From positions 186,001 to 250,000 of the forward strand of contig JAXLYR010000008.1 in the NCBI GenBank assembly GCA_046351325.1: a DNA stretch of 64,000 nucleotides, given 5' to 3'. Shown one piece after another: positions 33,828 to 41,740 of the stretch. This stretch comes from Xiheicaenibacterium sp046351325. Its GTDB lineage: Bacteria > Myxococcota_A > Polyangia > Polyangiales > Polyangiaceae. Each line of letters begins with the position of its first letter. Position 1 is the first letter of the stretch. The position numbers and the translations under genes are program-made. The notes under the pieces are model-generated. The model was given only the letters and a program-made list of their open reading frames with translations. It was not told the origin of the DNA and ran no database searches.

Positions 33828-34978
33828 GACGGAGCCCGCGCGACCCAGTCCTCGGGCTCGTAAGTCCAGAGCTCGCCGGTGGTCATGCTCTCCTTCGCGC
33901 GCGCCGCAGCGGGGTGCTCGGAGAGCTTGCGCACGACCGTGCCCTCCGCGCCGGGGAAGCAGACGAAGACCTCCTCCGGCTCGAGCCGATCGAGGATGTA
34001 CGGCGAGTGGGTGGTCGCGATGATCTGGAGCTCCGGCTCACGCTCGAGCAGCGCGCGCAGTTGCCGGACGAGCTCGAGCTGTGCCGTCGGATGGAGCGCG
34101 AGGCCGAGGTCGTCGATGAGGACGATTTTGGGACCGGAGGACGACGCGATCGCCGTGAGCAGCGCGAGCATCACGAGCGTGCCCTCGCTGACGAGGTGCG
34201 CCTCGAGGCCCTTCGCGTTCTTGAAGTCGAAGAGGAGCGCGTAGCCTGGCACCAACTGACGCCGAATGGTGAGTTCTCCCAGATGGACGCCCGCAGCCTC
34301 CAGGTCAATCGGCGTCCCGTCTTCCTTCACCAGCTGCACGGTGACCGACTGTTTGAGTCGAACTCGCTCGAAGTAAGGGACGAGGGCGCGAAGCCCCATC
34401 TGGATGCGATCGAAGGTCTCATCGGCGTCGAGCTTCAGGCTCGCCAGGATGTTCGCTGTGTGTCTTCCGTCGTCACCACCGCCAAACCAGACAGAGTCCT
34501 TGGAGCCTTGCAGTGACGCCAAGGTCGACGGCGGTTCGGCGACTCGATCGCCTTGGAGGCGAAGGAATTTCACGTCGAAAGAGGCCCGCAACGCCTTCAG
34601 TGTCGGATCGTGATGGGACAGCGAGAATTGCACTTCATCACCGTCGCCCAATTGGGCGGAGGCTTCCCCGCCCGGCAGTGACACGCGCAATCGGGCCTCG
34701 GATGATTGCTGCTTCCGCGGAGCGTTGGATACTGGGCGCGGCTCGCCGCTAGGCGTGAAGGCAACCTGAACTTCGGTGGACCGGGCCCCCGCGTGGACAA
34801 GGCGTTCAATGAAGGTTGGCGCTTCCCCGCTCTCCAAGAGCTGACTCAAGAGCTCGACCGCCTGAAGCACGCTGGTCTTCCCCGCTCCATTCGGCCCCAC
34901 GAGGACGTTGAGGCGTCCGAGCTCGAGCGTCGTCTCGCGGTGGCTCTTGAAATTCTTCAGCGTGAGGCTGGACAGCAC
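33824..34978 (-). CDS. OLD-like ABC/AAA ATPase
   Basis: A 384-residue SMC/ABC-type ATPase of the AAA_15/AAA_21 group: Walker A GPNGAGKT (28-35), signature-like SEGTLVMLALLTA (264-), Walker B LIDD (287-290, Asp in place of the usual Glu after Asp), LGLALHP, and the switch His in TTHSPYIL (322-329). Unlike classic OLD it has no C-terminal TOPRIM; that is provided by the next gene. This split layout resembles anti-phage ATPase-TOPRIM systems such as PARIS, though the TOPRIM type differs. Base composition is somewhat lower in GC than neighbours. Confidence 0.85.
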   Translation of the reverse strand: MLSSLTLKNFKSHRETTLELGRLNVLVGPNGAGKTSVLQAVELLSQLLESGEAPTFIERLVHAGARSTEVQVAFTPSGEPRPVSNAPRKQQSSEARLRVSLPGGEASAQLGDGDEVQFSLSHHDPTLKALRASFDVKFLRLQGDRVAEPPSTLASLQGSKDSVWFGGGDDGRHTANILASLKLDADETFDRIQMGLRALVPYFERVRLKQSVTVQLVKEDGTPIDLEAAGVHLGELTIRRQLVPGYALLFDFKNAKGLEAHLVSEGTLVMLALLTAIASSSGPKIVLIDDLGLALHPTAQLELVRQLRALLEREPELQIIATTHSPYILDRLEPEEVFVCFPGAEGTVVRKLSEHPAAARAKESMTTGELWTYEPEDWVARAPS

Positions 34979-35032
34979 GCCTCGTTTATAGCCGACACCG
35001 CACTCTCACCACCCCACCCAACCTATCCAGGG

Positions 35033-35151
35033 GGGTGCGTGGTTTTCGTCGAGACCGAGCGAGGTCGGTGGCGAGGCGCGCGGAGCGTACTGTCGTACGC
35101 GAGCACGCGAGCCGCCGAGATCGCGAAGGTATCGGCGAAAAACACGCACCC
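35033..35151. repeat. 119-bp near-symmetric palindrome (possible structured RNA, terminator or MITE-like element)
   Basis: Arms 35033-35056 and 35128-35151 pair over 24 bases with two mismatches and one G-T (left begins GGGTGCGTGGTTTTCG; right ends CGAAAAACACGCACCC). The centre is a perfect hairpin GCGTAC-TGTC-GTACGC (35085-35100) and part of the intervening sequence can also pair. It fills the gap between the lipoprotein stop at 35158 and the ATPase start at 34978. No U-run follows on the leftward transcript, so it is not a classic intrinsic terminator. Confidence 0.75.
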
Positions 35152-35157
35152 ACCCAC

Positions 35158-35685
35158 CTAAGGGTCGTCGAGCTCGCCGCCAGCCTCGATGCGCTTCTCT
35201 TCGGCCTTCTCGGCGAGCTCGTCTGCCTCGCGCGAGAGCGTCGCTGCGCGCCCGCCCTTCAGCACGTCGAGCGCGTCGCTGCGGCCGTCGGCGAGCCGGC
35301 CGCAGAGCTCACGCTGGAGCGACCCGAGCTCCGCGCGCTTCTTCATCTCTTGGGATTTGAGGTCGAGGTACGCGGCAAACGGTGGGGTGATGCGCATGCG
35401 CGAGGCCTCGGAGAGGAGACCCGACGCCTTCTCGAACGCGGGCACGGCGCCGTCGAGCGCGGCGGCGCACGCGCGCGCCCCCGCGAGCGCCTCGTCGCGA
35501 GCCTCACCTGGCGGAAGGTCCATCCCCGCGAGCGCTGTGTTGGTCGCCGTGTCGGCCTCGCCGAAGAGCCGATTGCCCTCTTCGATCGAGGTGTTCGCCT
35601 GCGCGGCCTTCTCGTTCGCGCGACCCGTGTCGACGCTCTGACAGCCTGCGACGACGAGGAGAGCGAGCCCGAAACGTGCGACCAC
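35158..35685 (-). CDS. helical lipoprotein
   Basis: A 175-residue lipoprotein (MVARFGLALLVVAGCQS, Cys lipidated) followed by long helices with heptad-like Ala/Leu/Glu spacing (AALDGAVPAFEKASGLLSEAS, EADELAEKAEEKRIEA), suggesting a periplasmic coiled coil. Two further cysteines (ARACAAAL, LQRELCGR) could bridge the helices. No family recognised. It is divergent from the kinase gene, with only 32 bases between starts, so both promoters overlap. Confidence 0.65.
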   Translation of the reverse strand: MVARFGLALLVVAGCQSVDTGRANEKAAQANTSIEEGNRLFGEADTATNTALAGMDLPPGEARDEALAGARACAAALDGAVPAFEKASGLLSEASRMRITPPFAAYLDLKSQEMKKRAELGSLQRELCGRLADGRSDALDVLKGGRAATLSREADELAEKAEEKRIEAGGELDDP

Positions 35686-35717
35686 TGGCGTCGGCCGCTA
35701 TCCTATCGCCGCAAGCC

Positions 35718-37193
35718 ATGCAGCCGCCGCCCGAAAATCTGCTCGCCGGTCGCTACGAGCTCCACTCCGTCGCCGGCAAGGGCGGGATGGCCACGGTGTG
35801 GCGCGCGACCATGCACGGGCTCTACGGGTTCCGTAAGCCGGTCGCGATCAAGCTGATGCACACGCACCTGTCGAAGGATCCGCAGTTCGTGCAGATGTTC
35901 GTCGAGGAGGCGCGCGTGAGCTCGCGCCTCACGCACCCGAACATCGCGCAGGTCCTCGACTTCGGCGTCGACCAGCGCGGCAAGCAGTACCTCGCGATGG
36001 AGTGGGTCGAGGGCCTCGACCTCATCGACTACGCCGGCGCGTTCGAGCGCGCAGCGACGCCGACGCCGTGGGTCGTCGCGGTGCTCGTCCTCGTCGAGGT
36101 GCTGAAGGCCCTCGCCGCGGCTCACGAACACACCGGCGACGACGGCTATCTCTCGCCCGTGTTCCACCGCGACGTCACGCCGCACAACATGCTGCTCGGC
36201 GTGTCCGGCGCGGTGAAGCTCACGGACTTCGGGCTCGCGCGCGCAGCCGATCGCGGCGTCATCACGGCGCCCGACATGATCAAAGGCAAGCTCTCGTACA
36301 CGGCGCCCGAGATGACCCGCGGCGCTCCACCCAACGCGCAGACCGACATCTTCGCCGCGGGGGTCTCGCTCTACGAGGTCCTCATGGGCAAGAAGCTCTT
36401 CGACGCGCAGTCGCCGGCCGCCGCCATCAAACAGATCCAGGCGTTCCAATCGCGCGCGGTGTTGCTCGGGCGCGGGGATGTGCCCGCGAACCTCGCGACC
36501 ATCCTGCGACGCGCGCTCGCGGCCGATCCGCGCGAGCGCTACACGTCGGCGCGCGCGTTCGCGAACGACCTCGTGAAGCTCCTGCCCCGCATGCCCGAGA
36601 TCGACGTGCTCGGCGCGAGCGTGCGCGCGGCGCGTGCGCATCTCTTGACCGGCGCGCCGCTCGACAAGGGTGCGCTCATGGAGGTCTCGGTCGCGCTCAG
36701 CGTGCCCGATCCTTCGTCGCTCAAGATCAGCGTCGACCTCGGCGGGCGCGACACGGCGATCGACGCGACGCTGCGCTCGGAGGATTGGCAGAAGGACAAG
36801 AAGATCGAGATCCGCGTCGAGCCCGTCGTCGACCCGAAGAAGAAGCGCTCGACGACCGACCGCCGCCCACCGCCCGCGATCGAGGTGCGCCCAGCGCCGC
36901 CCGCGCGGCAACCCGCCCAAGCGGCGCACCCGTTCGCGCGCACCGACCCGGTGTTTCCCCCGGTTCCGCGCAACGTCGCGACGGGCACGCAGGTGAGCGA
37001 TCTCAACACGCGGCGCCGGCCCCTCGACGATCTCGGGGCGACGCGCGCGCACGCTCGGGCGGCGCCTCAGTCGGTCGACATCGACGTCGCCGAGCTCACG
37101 TCGTCTCAGACGAGGGAGCTGGCTGCGGAGCTTGCTGAGGATCCGACGCAGCAGCCGCCGACGGCTGTTCGCCCGCCGCGGGGCTCGCGCTAG
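35718..37193 (+). CDS. Hanks-type Ser/Thr protein kinase with HRDVTPHN loop
   Basis: Kinase domain in residues ~12-300: GKGGMATVW, AIKLM, catalytic loop HRDVTPHNML (Thr where most kinases have Lys), DFG in LTDFGLAR, and SYTAPEM. This HRDVxPHN loop is a variant common in myxobacterial kinases and is usually active. No membrane segment; the long C-terminal part is Pro/Arg-rich and disordered. ATG 35718 is chosen. Its last 98 bases overlap the convergent hydrolase gene. Confidence 0.9.
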   Translation: MQPPPENLLAGRYELHSVAGKGGMATVWRATMHGLYGFRKPVAIKLMHTHLSKDPQFVQMFVEEARVSSRLTHPNIAQVLDFGVDQRGKQYLAMEWVEGLDLIDYAGAFERAATPTPWVVAVLVLVEVLKALAAAHEHTGDDGYLSPVFHRDVTPHNMLLGVSGAVKLTDFGLARAADRGVITAPDMIKGKLSYTAPEMTRGAPPNAQTDIFAAGVSLYEVLMGKKLFDAQSPAAAIKQIQAFQSRAVLLGRGDVPANLATILRRALAADPRERYTSARAFANDLVKLLPRMPEIDVLGASVRAARAHLLTGAPLDKGALMEVSVALSVPDPSSLKISVDLGGRDTAIDATLRSEDWQKDKKIEIRVEPVVDPKKKRSTTDRRPPPAIEVRPAPPARQPAQAAHPFARTDPVFPPVPRNVATGTQVSDLNTRRRPLDDLGATRAHARAAPQSVDIDVAELTSSQTRELAAELAEDPTQQPPTAVRPPRGSR

Positions 37194-38097
37194 CAGCCAC
37201 GCGGTCGAGGAACTCACCGACCTTGCCCTCGACGAGCGCGCGCTGCTCGAGAGGCAGCGCGTGCGTCCCGGCGGCGACGAGAAGCTCGCCGTGTGGCAGC
37301 GTCTTCGCCATCTTCTCGGCGAGCGCGGGGGGCGTGAAGCTGTCGCGCTCGGCGGCGACGACCAGCGTCGGGACCGCGACGTTCGGCAGCAGATCCTCGG
37401 CGGAGTGATCGCCCGCGGCCTTCAGCATGCGGAGGAACATGCGGAGGTCGAGGTCGACCATGTGCTCGAGGTACGGGAGGAGATCGCGCGGCTCCATGAG
37501 CTTCGCGTCGATCTCCCCGAGGGCGAGCGCGACCCGCAGCGAGAGCTCGGGCGGGACGCCGCCCCAGAGCGCGCGCGCGATCGACGGGTGTCGCTCGACG
37601 AGATCGATGAGCCGCGGCAGGAGCTGCGCGAGCGCGTCCGATCCCTTGAAGGTGTGCGTCACGCGACCGGGCGCACCACAGAGCAACACGAGCCCGCGGA
37701 TCTTCTCCGGGCGCAGCCTGTAGTTCTCGAGGACGACCTGGCAGCCCATCGAGTGGCCGACGAGGACGACCTCGGGATCACCGAGCGCCCGACGGATCGC
37801 GTCGAGATCCGCCGCGTGATCGGGCACCGTGATGCGCTGCGGATCGACGGGAAATTTGCTGCGCCCGTGCCCGCGATAGTGGAAGTGCGCGACGGGCGTG
37901 TGGAGCGCGATCGCGTCCCACAGGTACTTCCAGATGAAGCCGTCGCACGCGATGCCGTCGCAGAGGATGGTCGTCGGCACGGGCGCTGTCGTGTCTGCTG
38001 CAGTGTTTGTTGCAGACACAGAAGCGGCCCCGACACGAGGTCGAGACCGCAGGTACAGCTCGGTGCCGTCGCTCGCCGCGACGAAGGACTCGCGCAC
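37096..38097 (-). CDS. alpha/beta hydrolase
   Basis: A 333-residue alpha/beta-fold hydrolase. Nucleophile elbow GHSMG, oxyanion-type ILCDGIACDGFIWK, FHYRGHGRSKF, the acid in AERDSFTPPALA, and the His in GTHALPLEQ. Substrate unknown; it resembles esterase/epoxide-hydrolase or lipase-like members. The C-terminal 30 residues are Ala/Ser/Pro-rich and disordered and are encoded antisense to the end of the kinase gene. Confidence 0.85.
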   Translation of the reverse strand: MRESFVAASDGTELYLRSRPRVGAASVSATNTAADTTAPVPTTILCDGIACDGFIWKYLWDAIALHTPVAHFHYRGHGRSKFPVDPQRITVPDHAADLDAIRRALGDPEVVLVGHSMGCQVVLENYRLRPEKIRGLVLLCGAPGRVTHTFKGSDALAQLLPRLIDLVERHPSIARALWGGVPPELSLRVALALGEIDAKLMEPRDLLPYLEHMVDLDLRMFLRMLKAAGDHSAEDLLPNVAVPTLVVAAERDSFTPPALAEKMAKTLPHGELLVAAGTHALPLEQRALVEGKVGEFLDRVAASASPAAGEQPSAAAASDPQQAPQPAPSSETT

Positions 38098-38103
38098 GAG
38101 GGA

Positions 38104-38328
38104 TCAGTCGCCGGCGTCTTCGTCGTCGGCGACGTCGTTCACGCTCGGCAGCTTCTTGATCTCGAGGCGCGCGAGCTTCCACGCGCGCTGGACGACCCAC
38201 GAGAGGGATCGATCGAGGCGCGCAGCTTCGTCTTTGATTTCCTGGAGCATCGACTCCGGGAAGTAGAGGCTTTGTTTCCGCTTGTCGGTCTTCGAAGCCT
38301 CACCGGCACGGACGTCCTTGTCGTTCAT
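38104..38328 (-). CDS. small ribbon-helix-helix protein
   Basis: A 74-residue protein with a short basic arm, a strand (KQSLYFPESML), two helices (QEIKDEAARLDRSLSWVVQRAWKLARLEIKK) and an acidic tail: the RHH (MetJ/Arc) fold. It resembles the small TIGR04563-type RHH proteins typical of myxobacteria. Likely a DNA-binding regulator, maybe of its own promoter. It lies 6 bases upstream of the hydrolase gene in the same direction. Confidence 0.82.
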   Translation of the reverse strand: MNDKDVRAGEASKTDKRKQSLYFPESMLQEIKDEAARLDRSLSWVVQRAWKLARLEIKKLPSVNDVADDEDAGD

Positions 38329-38409
38329 TGGCGCTCCACAGAACTACACGACCGCACCGACAAACTCCAGCGGAAGGCTATCTGTGGCGACACGACCCCG
38401 AGCGACGGG

Positions 38410-38799
38410 TCACGGCGGGAGCTTCGAGCTTCTATTTTTCCGGTCCAGCTGCGTGCGCACCGAGTCGATCAGGATGCGGAGCGGGACTGGTTTGGTCAGT
38501 TGATAGATAGCGCCGCGGCGCATCGCGAGGGCTCGGGTCGACTCGGATTGGTCGGCCGTCACGACGAACACCGGCGTGTCGTGGTTGATGGTGCCCGGCA
38601 GCGAATCGAGCACGTCGAGCCCGCCCACGCCGGGCATGTAGAGATCGATCACCGCAGCGTCGAAGCGCGTCGTGCGGAGCGCCTCGATGGCTTCCTGCCC
38701 ACCGTTGACGGCGGTCACCTGACCAAGCTGGGAAAGCGCGGTGGCGTAGAGCCGCACGATGGCTCCGTCGTCGTCCACGACCAAGATGGCTCTCGACAT
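38410..38799 (-). CDS. single-domain response regulator
   Basis: A 129-residue receiver domain: acidic pocket VVDDDG (8-12), phospho-acceptor Asp52 in VIDLYMPG, Thr in VTADQS, and Lys in LTKPV. No output domain, so it is CheY-like. ATG 38799 fits the receiver N-terminus; the frame extends upstream without sense. No sensor kinase is nearby, so it probably relays signals from an orphan kinase. It is divergent from the GDPD gene. Confidence 0.85.
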   Translation of the reverse strand: MSRAILVVDDDGAIVRLYATALSQLGQVTAVNGGQEAIEALRTTRFDAAVIDLYMPGVGGLDVLDSLPGTINHDTPVFVVTADQSESTRALAMRRGAIYQLTKPVPLRILIDSVRTQLDRKNRSSKLPP

Positions 38800-38939
38800 C
38801 GTGCTCCCGCTACACGCGCCGGACGAGTGCGACTCGAACCAGGCTGCCTCCATCCTACCGGGACAACACGCGGGGCCCAAATTCTCGAGGGCCGCGCGAG
38901 CCCTTCGGTCGTGGGCGCCTTGCGTCTAATCTCCGGCCG

Positions 38940-39707
38940 ATGAGCGAGCTGCCCGACGCGTTTCGCCGCCGCGCGCGCCGCCCCGCGGTCGTCGGGCACC
39001 GCGGGACGCGCGCGAGCTTCCCCGAGAACTCGCTCGCAGCCATCCGCGAGGCCGCGCGACAAGGCGCCGACGCGGTCGAGGTCGACGTGCGGCGCGCCGC
39101 TAGCGGCGAGTGCTACGTGCTGCACGATCCGGATCTCGCGCGCGTCGCGGGCGACGCCCGGCCCGCCGATTCGCTGACGTGGAGCGAGCTCCGCCGCGTC
39201 GACCTCGGCGGGGGTGAGCGCCCGCCGCTCCTCTCCGAGGTCATCGAGCTCTGCAAGAGCCTCGGGCTCGGGCTCAACGCGGAGCTCAAACACGACGCCG
39301 CAGATCGGCTCGCGCTCGCGCGCGCCGCAGCGAAGGAGCTCGCTGACGCCCCCGTCGATCTCGTCGTGTCGTCGTTCGATCCGTGGCTCTTGCTCGCGCA
39401 CAAAGCGCTCGCCAACCGACGTTGCCACGCGCTGCTCGTGCACGAGTCGACCTACCACGACTGGGCGCTGCGAGCGGGCCGCGGCCTGCCGTTCGACGGG
39501 CTGCATCTACAATCGAGCATCGCTGTGCCCGCGCGCGTCTCGAGCATGGGTCAGCGGCGCTTCGTCAACGTCTGGACGGTCAACCGCCCTGACGAGGCGC
39601 GGCGGATCGCGGCGCTCGGCGCGAGCGCCATCATCAGCGACCACCCCGCGCGGGTGATCGCGGCGCTCGCGGACGCGGATGGTCCGCGCGAGAGCAGCGT
39701 CGTGTAG
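38940..39707 (+). CDS. ugpQ: glycerophosphodiester phosphodiesterase
   Basis: GDPD-family enzyme that hydrolyses glycerophosphodiesters to glycerol 3-phosphate and an alcohol. Seen: GHRGTRASFPENSL near residues 19-32, VEVDVRR, LHDPDL and NAELKHD, which carry the metal and general acid/base residues (Glu/Asp and His). No signal peptide, so cytoplasmic. At 255 residues it is full length. It is not in a glycerol operon here. Confidence 0.9.
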   Translation: MSELPDAFRRRARRPAVVGHRGTRASFPENSLAAIREAARQGADAVEVDVRRAASGECYVLHDPDLARVAGDARPADSLTWSELRRVDLGGGERPPLLSEVIELCKSLGLGLNAELKHDAADRLALARAAAKELADAPVDLVVSSFDPWLLLAHKALANRRCHALLVHESTYHDWALRAGRGLPFDGLHLQSSIAVPARVSSMGQRRFVNVWTVNRPDEARRIAALGASAIISDHPARVIAALADADGPRESSVV

Positions 39708-39740
39708 CTTTGCAATGTCTTTGGGGGACTCGATCCGTCC

Positions 39741-41549
39741 ATGAGCGACAAGAAGGACCCGACGCCGCTGCTCGATCCGTACGCGGGCGTGGCTCCACCG
39801 AGCGAGCCTGCGCCTTCGAGCGCCGCGCCCTCGAGCGAGGTCCCGTCGAGCCAGACACCTTCGAGCGAGGCTCCACCTACCGACGCGGCGCGGCCCATCT
39901 TGCCGGCCGCGGGTCGCCCCGCCGAGGTCGTCGAGGTCGCGGTCCCACGCAAGCAACCTTCGCAGCCGCTCATCCAGCGCGACGACGGCGAGGCCGCTGA
40001 GCTCCGCCGTCGCAAGCGCGCGAGTCGGCGTCGCAAGCTTCGGCGCGCGCTGCGCTACGCCGCCCTCGCGGTCCTCGGCTGCGCGGTCATCGCGGGCGCT
40101 GTCTTCGGGGTTCGCCTGTGGCGCGATCGCCAGCCGATCCCGTTCTTTCCGAACAACGACGTCGCGACGCTCCCCGACAAGACGGTGCTCGTCTCACGCA
40201 CGGCCGTGCGCGATCTCGAGCGCGCGGACCCCGATTTCGCCGAGCCCGCGCTCGAGCAGGCGCGCTGGTCGAAGCTCGCCGCGGACCTCTGCGGGGGCAC
40301 CGATGTCTTCGCCGACCTCTACGCTTCGAACCGCGAGGACTCCGCGCGAACGCGCGCGGCCCACGCCATCGAGCGCCGTGGCCACACGAGCAAAGCTCTC
40401 GCTTGCGGGCGCACGTTGTCGTCGCAGGTCGGGCGCGGCCGAACGATGGTGTCGTTCACGCATCCAGCGCCGCCCGAGCGCCGCTCTTCGAGGCGCCGGC
40501 ACGACGACGACACGCCCCCTCCGCCCCCAGTCGAGGAGCCCAAGGACCTCGTCGAGTCGGTCGCGCTCTACCCTCTCGATCGCGACGCCCTGCCGATGGA
40601 GAGCGCGTTCTTCATCGAGCGCCGCGACCGCACGGGCCTCCTCGGGACGCGCTGCGCCGTCGATCGCTCCGCGCGCTTCGCAGAGTGCGACCGCGACGCC
40701 GCGGCGTCCGCGCACCTCGAGGGGCTGCCCTATTGGGTTGGAGGGACCGTCACCGCGATCGAGCTCTTCGGTCAGAACTTCAGCCGCAAAGCCAAGAATC
40801 ACCCCGACCACGCGCGCGTCCTGCGCACGCTCGCCGAGGAGCTCGAGTCCAACTCCAACGTCGTGATTGGGATTCACGACAACTTCGGGTTTTCGTTCGT
40901 CTCGCGTCTCGGGGTGAGCGACCCGAGCTTCTCCAACGCGACGTTGCCGACCCCCGAGGCCCTGCCCGAGCCAGGCCCCGCGGCCGTGAACGGCAAGCTG
41001 CTCGCGCTGATTCGGGAGTACGAGGCTGGGTGGGCCGTCGTCGACAACCTGAGCGCGAGCGGCGGTGAGCTCATCGTGGTCCTCTTGGCCCTCAACGAGA
41101 CCCAAGCGATCGACTTGATGCTCGAGCTGCGCGAGTGGCGTGACAGCTTGGCGGAGCTCGTCGCAGAGGCCGACAAGAGCGGCGCCGACAAGACCGCAGA
41201 CAACAAGAAGACCGAAGACAAAGAGAAGAAGGGCTCGCGCGCGACGCGCGACTTTACTGGCGTCATGGACGCGAGCGCCAAGCGCGCGCTCACCAAAGCT
41301 CGCGTCGAGCGAAAGGGCAAGCTCGTGCGGCTGGTCCTCACGCGCGAGCTCGAGAAAGACGAACGCGAGGCCGTGCGCGAGATGGCAGACCTCGTCGCGG
41401 AGCAGGCGCGCGGCGCGGCTCGGATCGTGGACGTTCTCGTCGCGGGCGACCGACCCGAGGACGATCTGCTCCATGACGTAGGGGGCTCTCAGCTCGTCGA
41501 GTTGGTGAAGCACCCCGAAGACGGCGACCGCACTCCGCCCGAGTTCTGA
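39741..41549 (+). CDS. single-pass membrane protein, paralog of the next gene
   Basis: A 602-residue protein: Pro/Ser-rich cytoplasmic N-terminus (~100 residues, PSSEAPSSQTPSSEAP), an Arg-rich block, one membrane segment (about 110-130), then a large extracytoplasmic domain. The latter contains pairs of conserved Cys (LCGGTDVF, LACGRTL) and a C-terminal region (DVGGSQLVELVKHPED) matched in the 41741 protein. Function unknown; the layout suggests a receptor or envelope scaffold. Confidence 0.7.
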   Translation: MSDKKDPTPLLDPYAGVAPPSEPAPSSAAPSSEVPSSQTPSSEAPPTDAARPILPAAGRPAEVVEVAVPRKQPSQPLIQRDDGEAAELRRRKRASRRRKLRRALRYAALAVLGCAVIAGAVFGVRLWRDRQPIPFFPNNDVATLPDKTVLVSRTAVRDLERADPDFAEPALEQARWSKLAADLCGGTDVFADLYASNREDSARTRAAHAIERRGHTSKALACGRTLSSQVGRGRTMVSFTHPAPPERRSSRRRHDDDTPPPPPVEEPKDLVESVALYPLDRDALPMESAFFIERRDRTGLLGTRCAVDRSARFAECDRDAAASAHLEGLPYWVGGTVTAIELFGQNFSRKAKNHPDHARVLRTLAEELESNSNVVIGIHDNFGFSFVSRLGVSDPSFSNATLPTPEALPEPGPAAVNGKLLALIREYEAGWAVVDNLSASGGELIVVLLALNETQAIDLMLELREWRDSLAELVAEADKSGADKTADNKKTEDKEKKGSRATRDFTGVMDASAKRALTKARVERKGKLVRLVLTRELEKDEREAVREMADLVAEQARGAARIVDVLVAGDRPEDDLLHDVGGSQLVELVKHPEDGDRTPPEF

Positions 41550-41740
41550 AGCTCGGGTTCAATGAAAACAGTCAGTTAATCGCCAATCGGTGCGAGCAGA
41601 CACCCATTTAGCGGGAGTGCCGAATCCCGAGCTGCCATTGCGTGGCGCTAGACTTCCGCTTGCGAAAGTCGGAATCGTCGGCGCAACGTCCGCCGCACAC
41701 TTGCTGTTGCGCCATGCTTTTTGTGTAGGATGCCGACCCA

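Noticed and set aside
35033..35151. Classic intrinsic terminator
   Set aside because: Hairpin is much longer than usual and no U-run follows on either strand.
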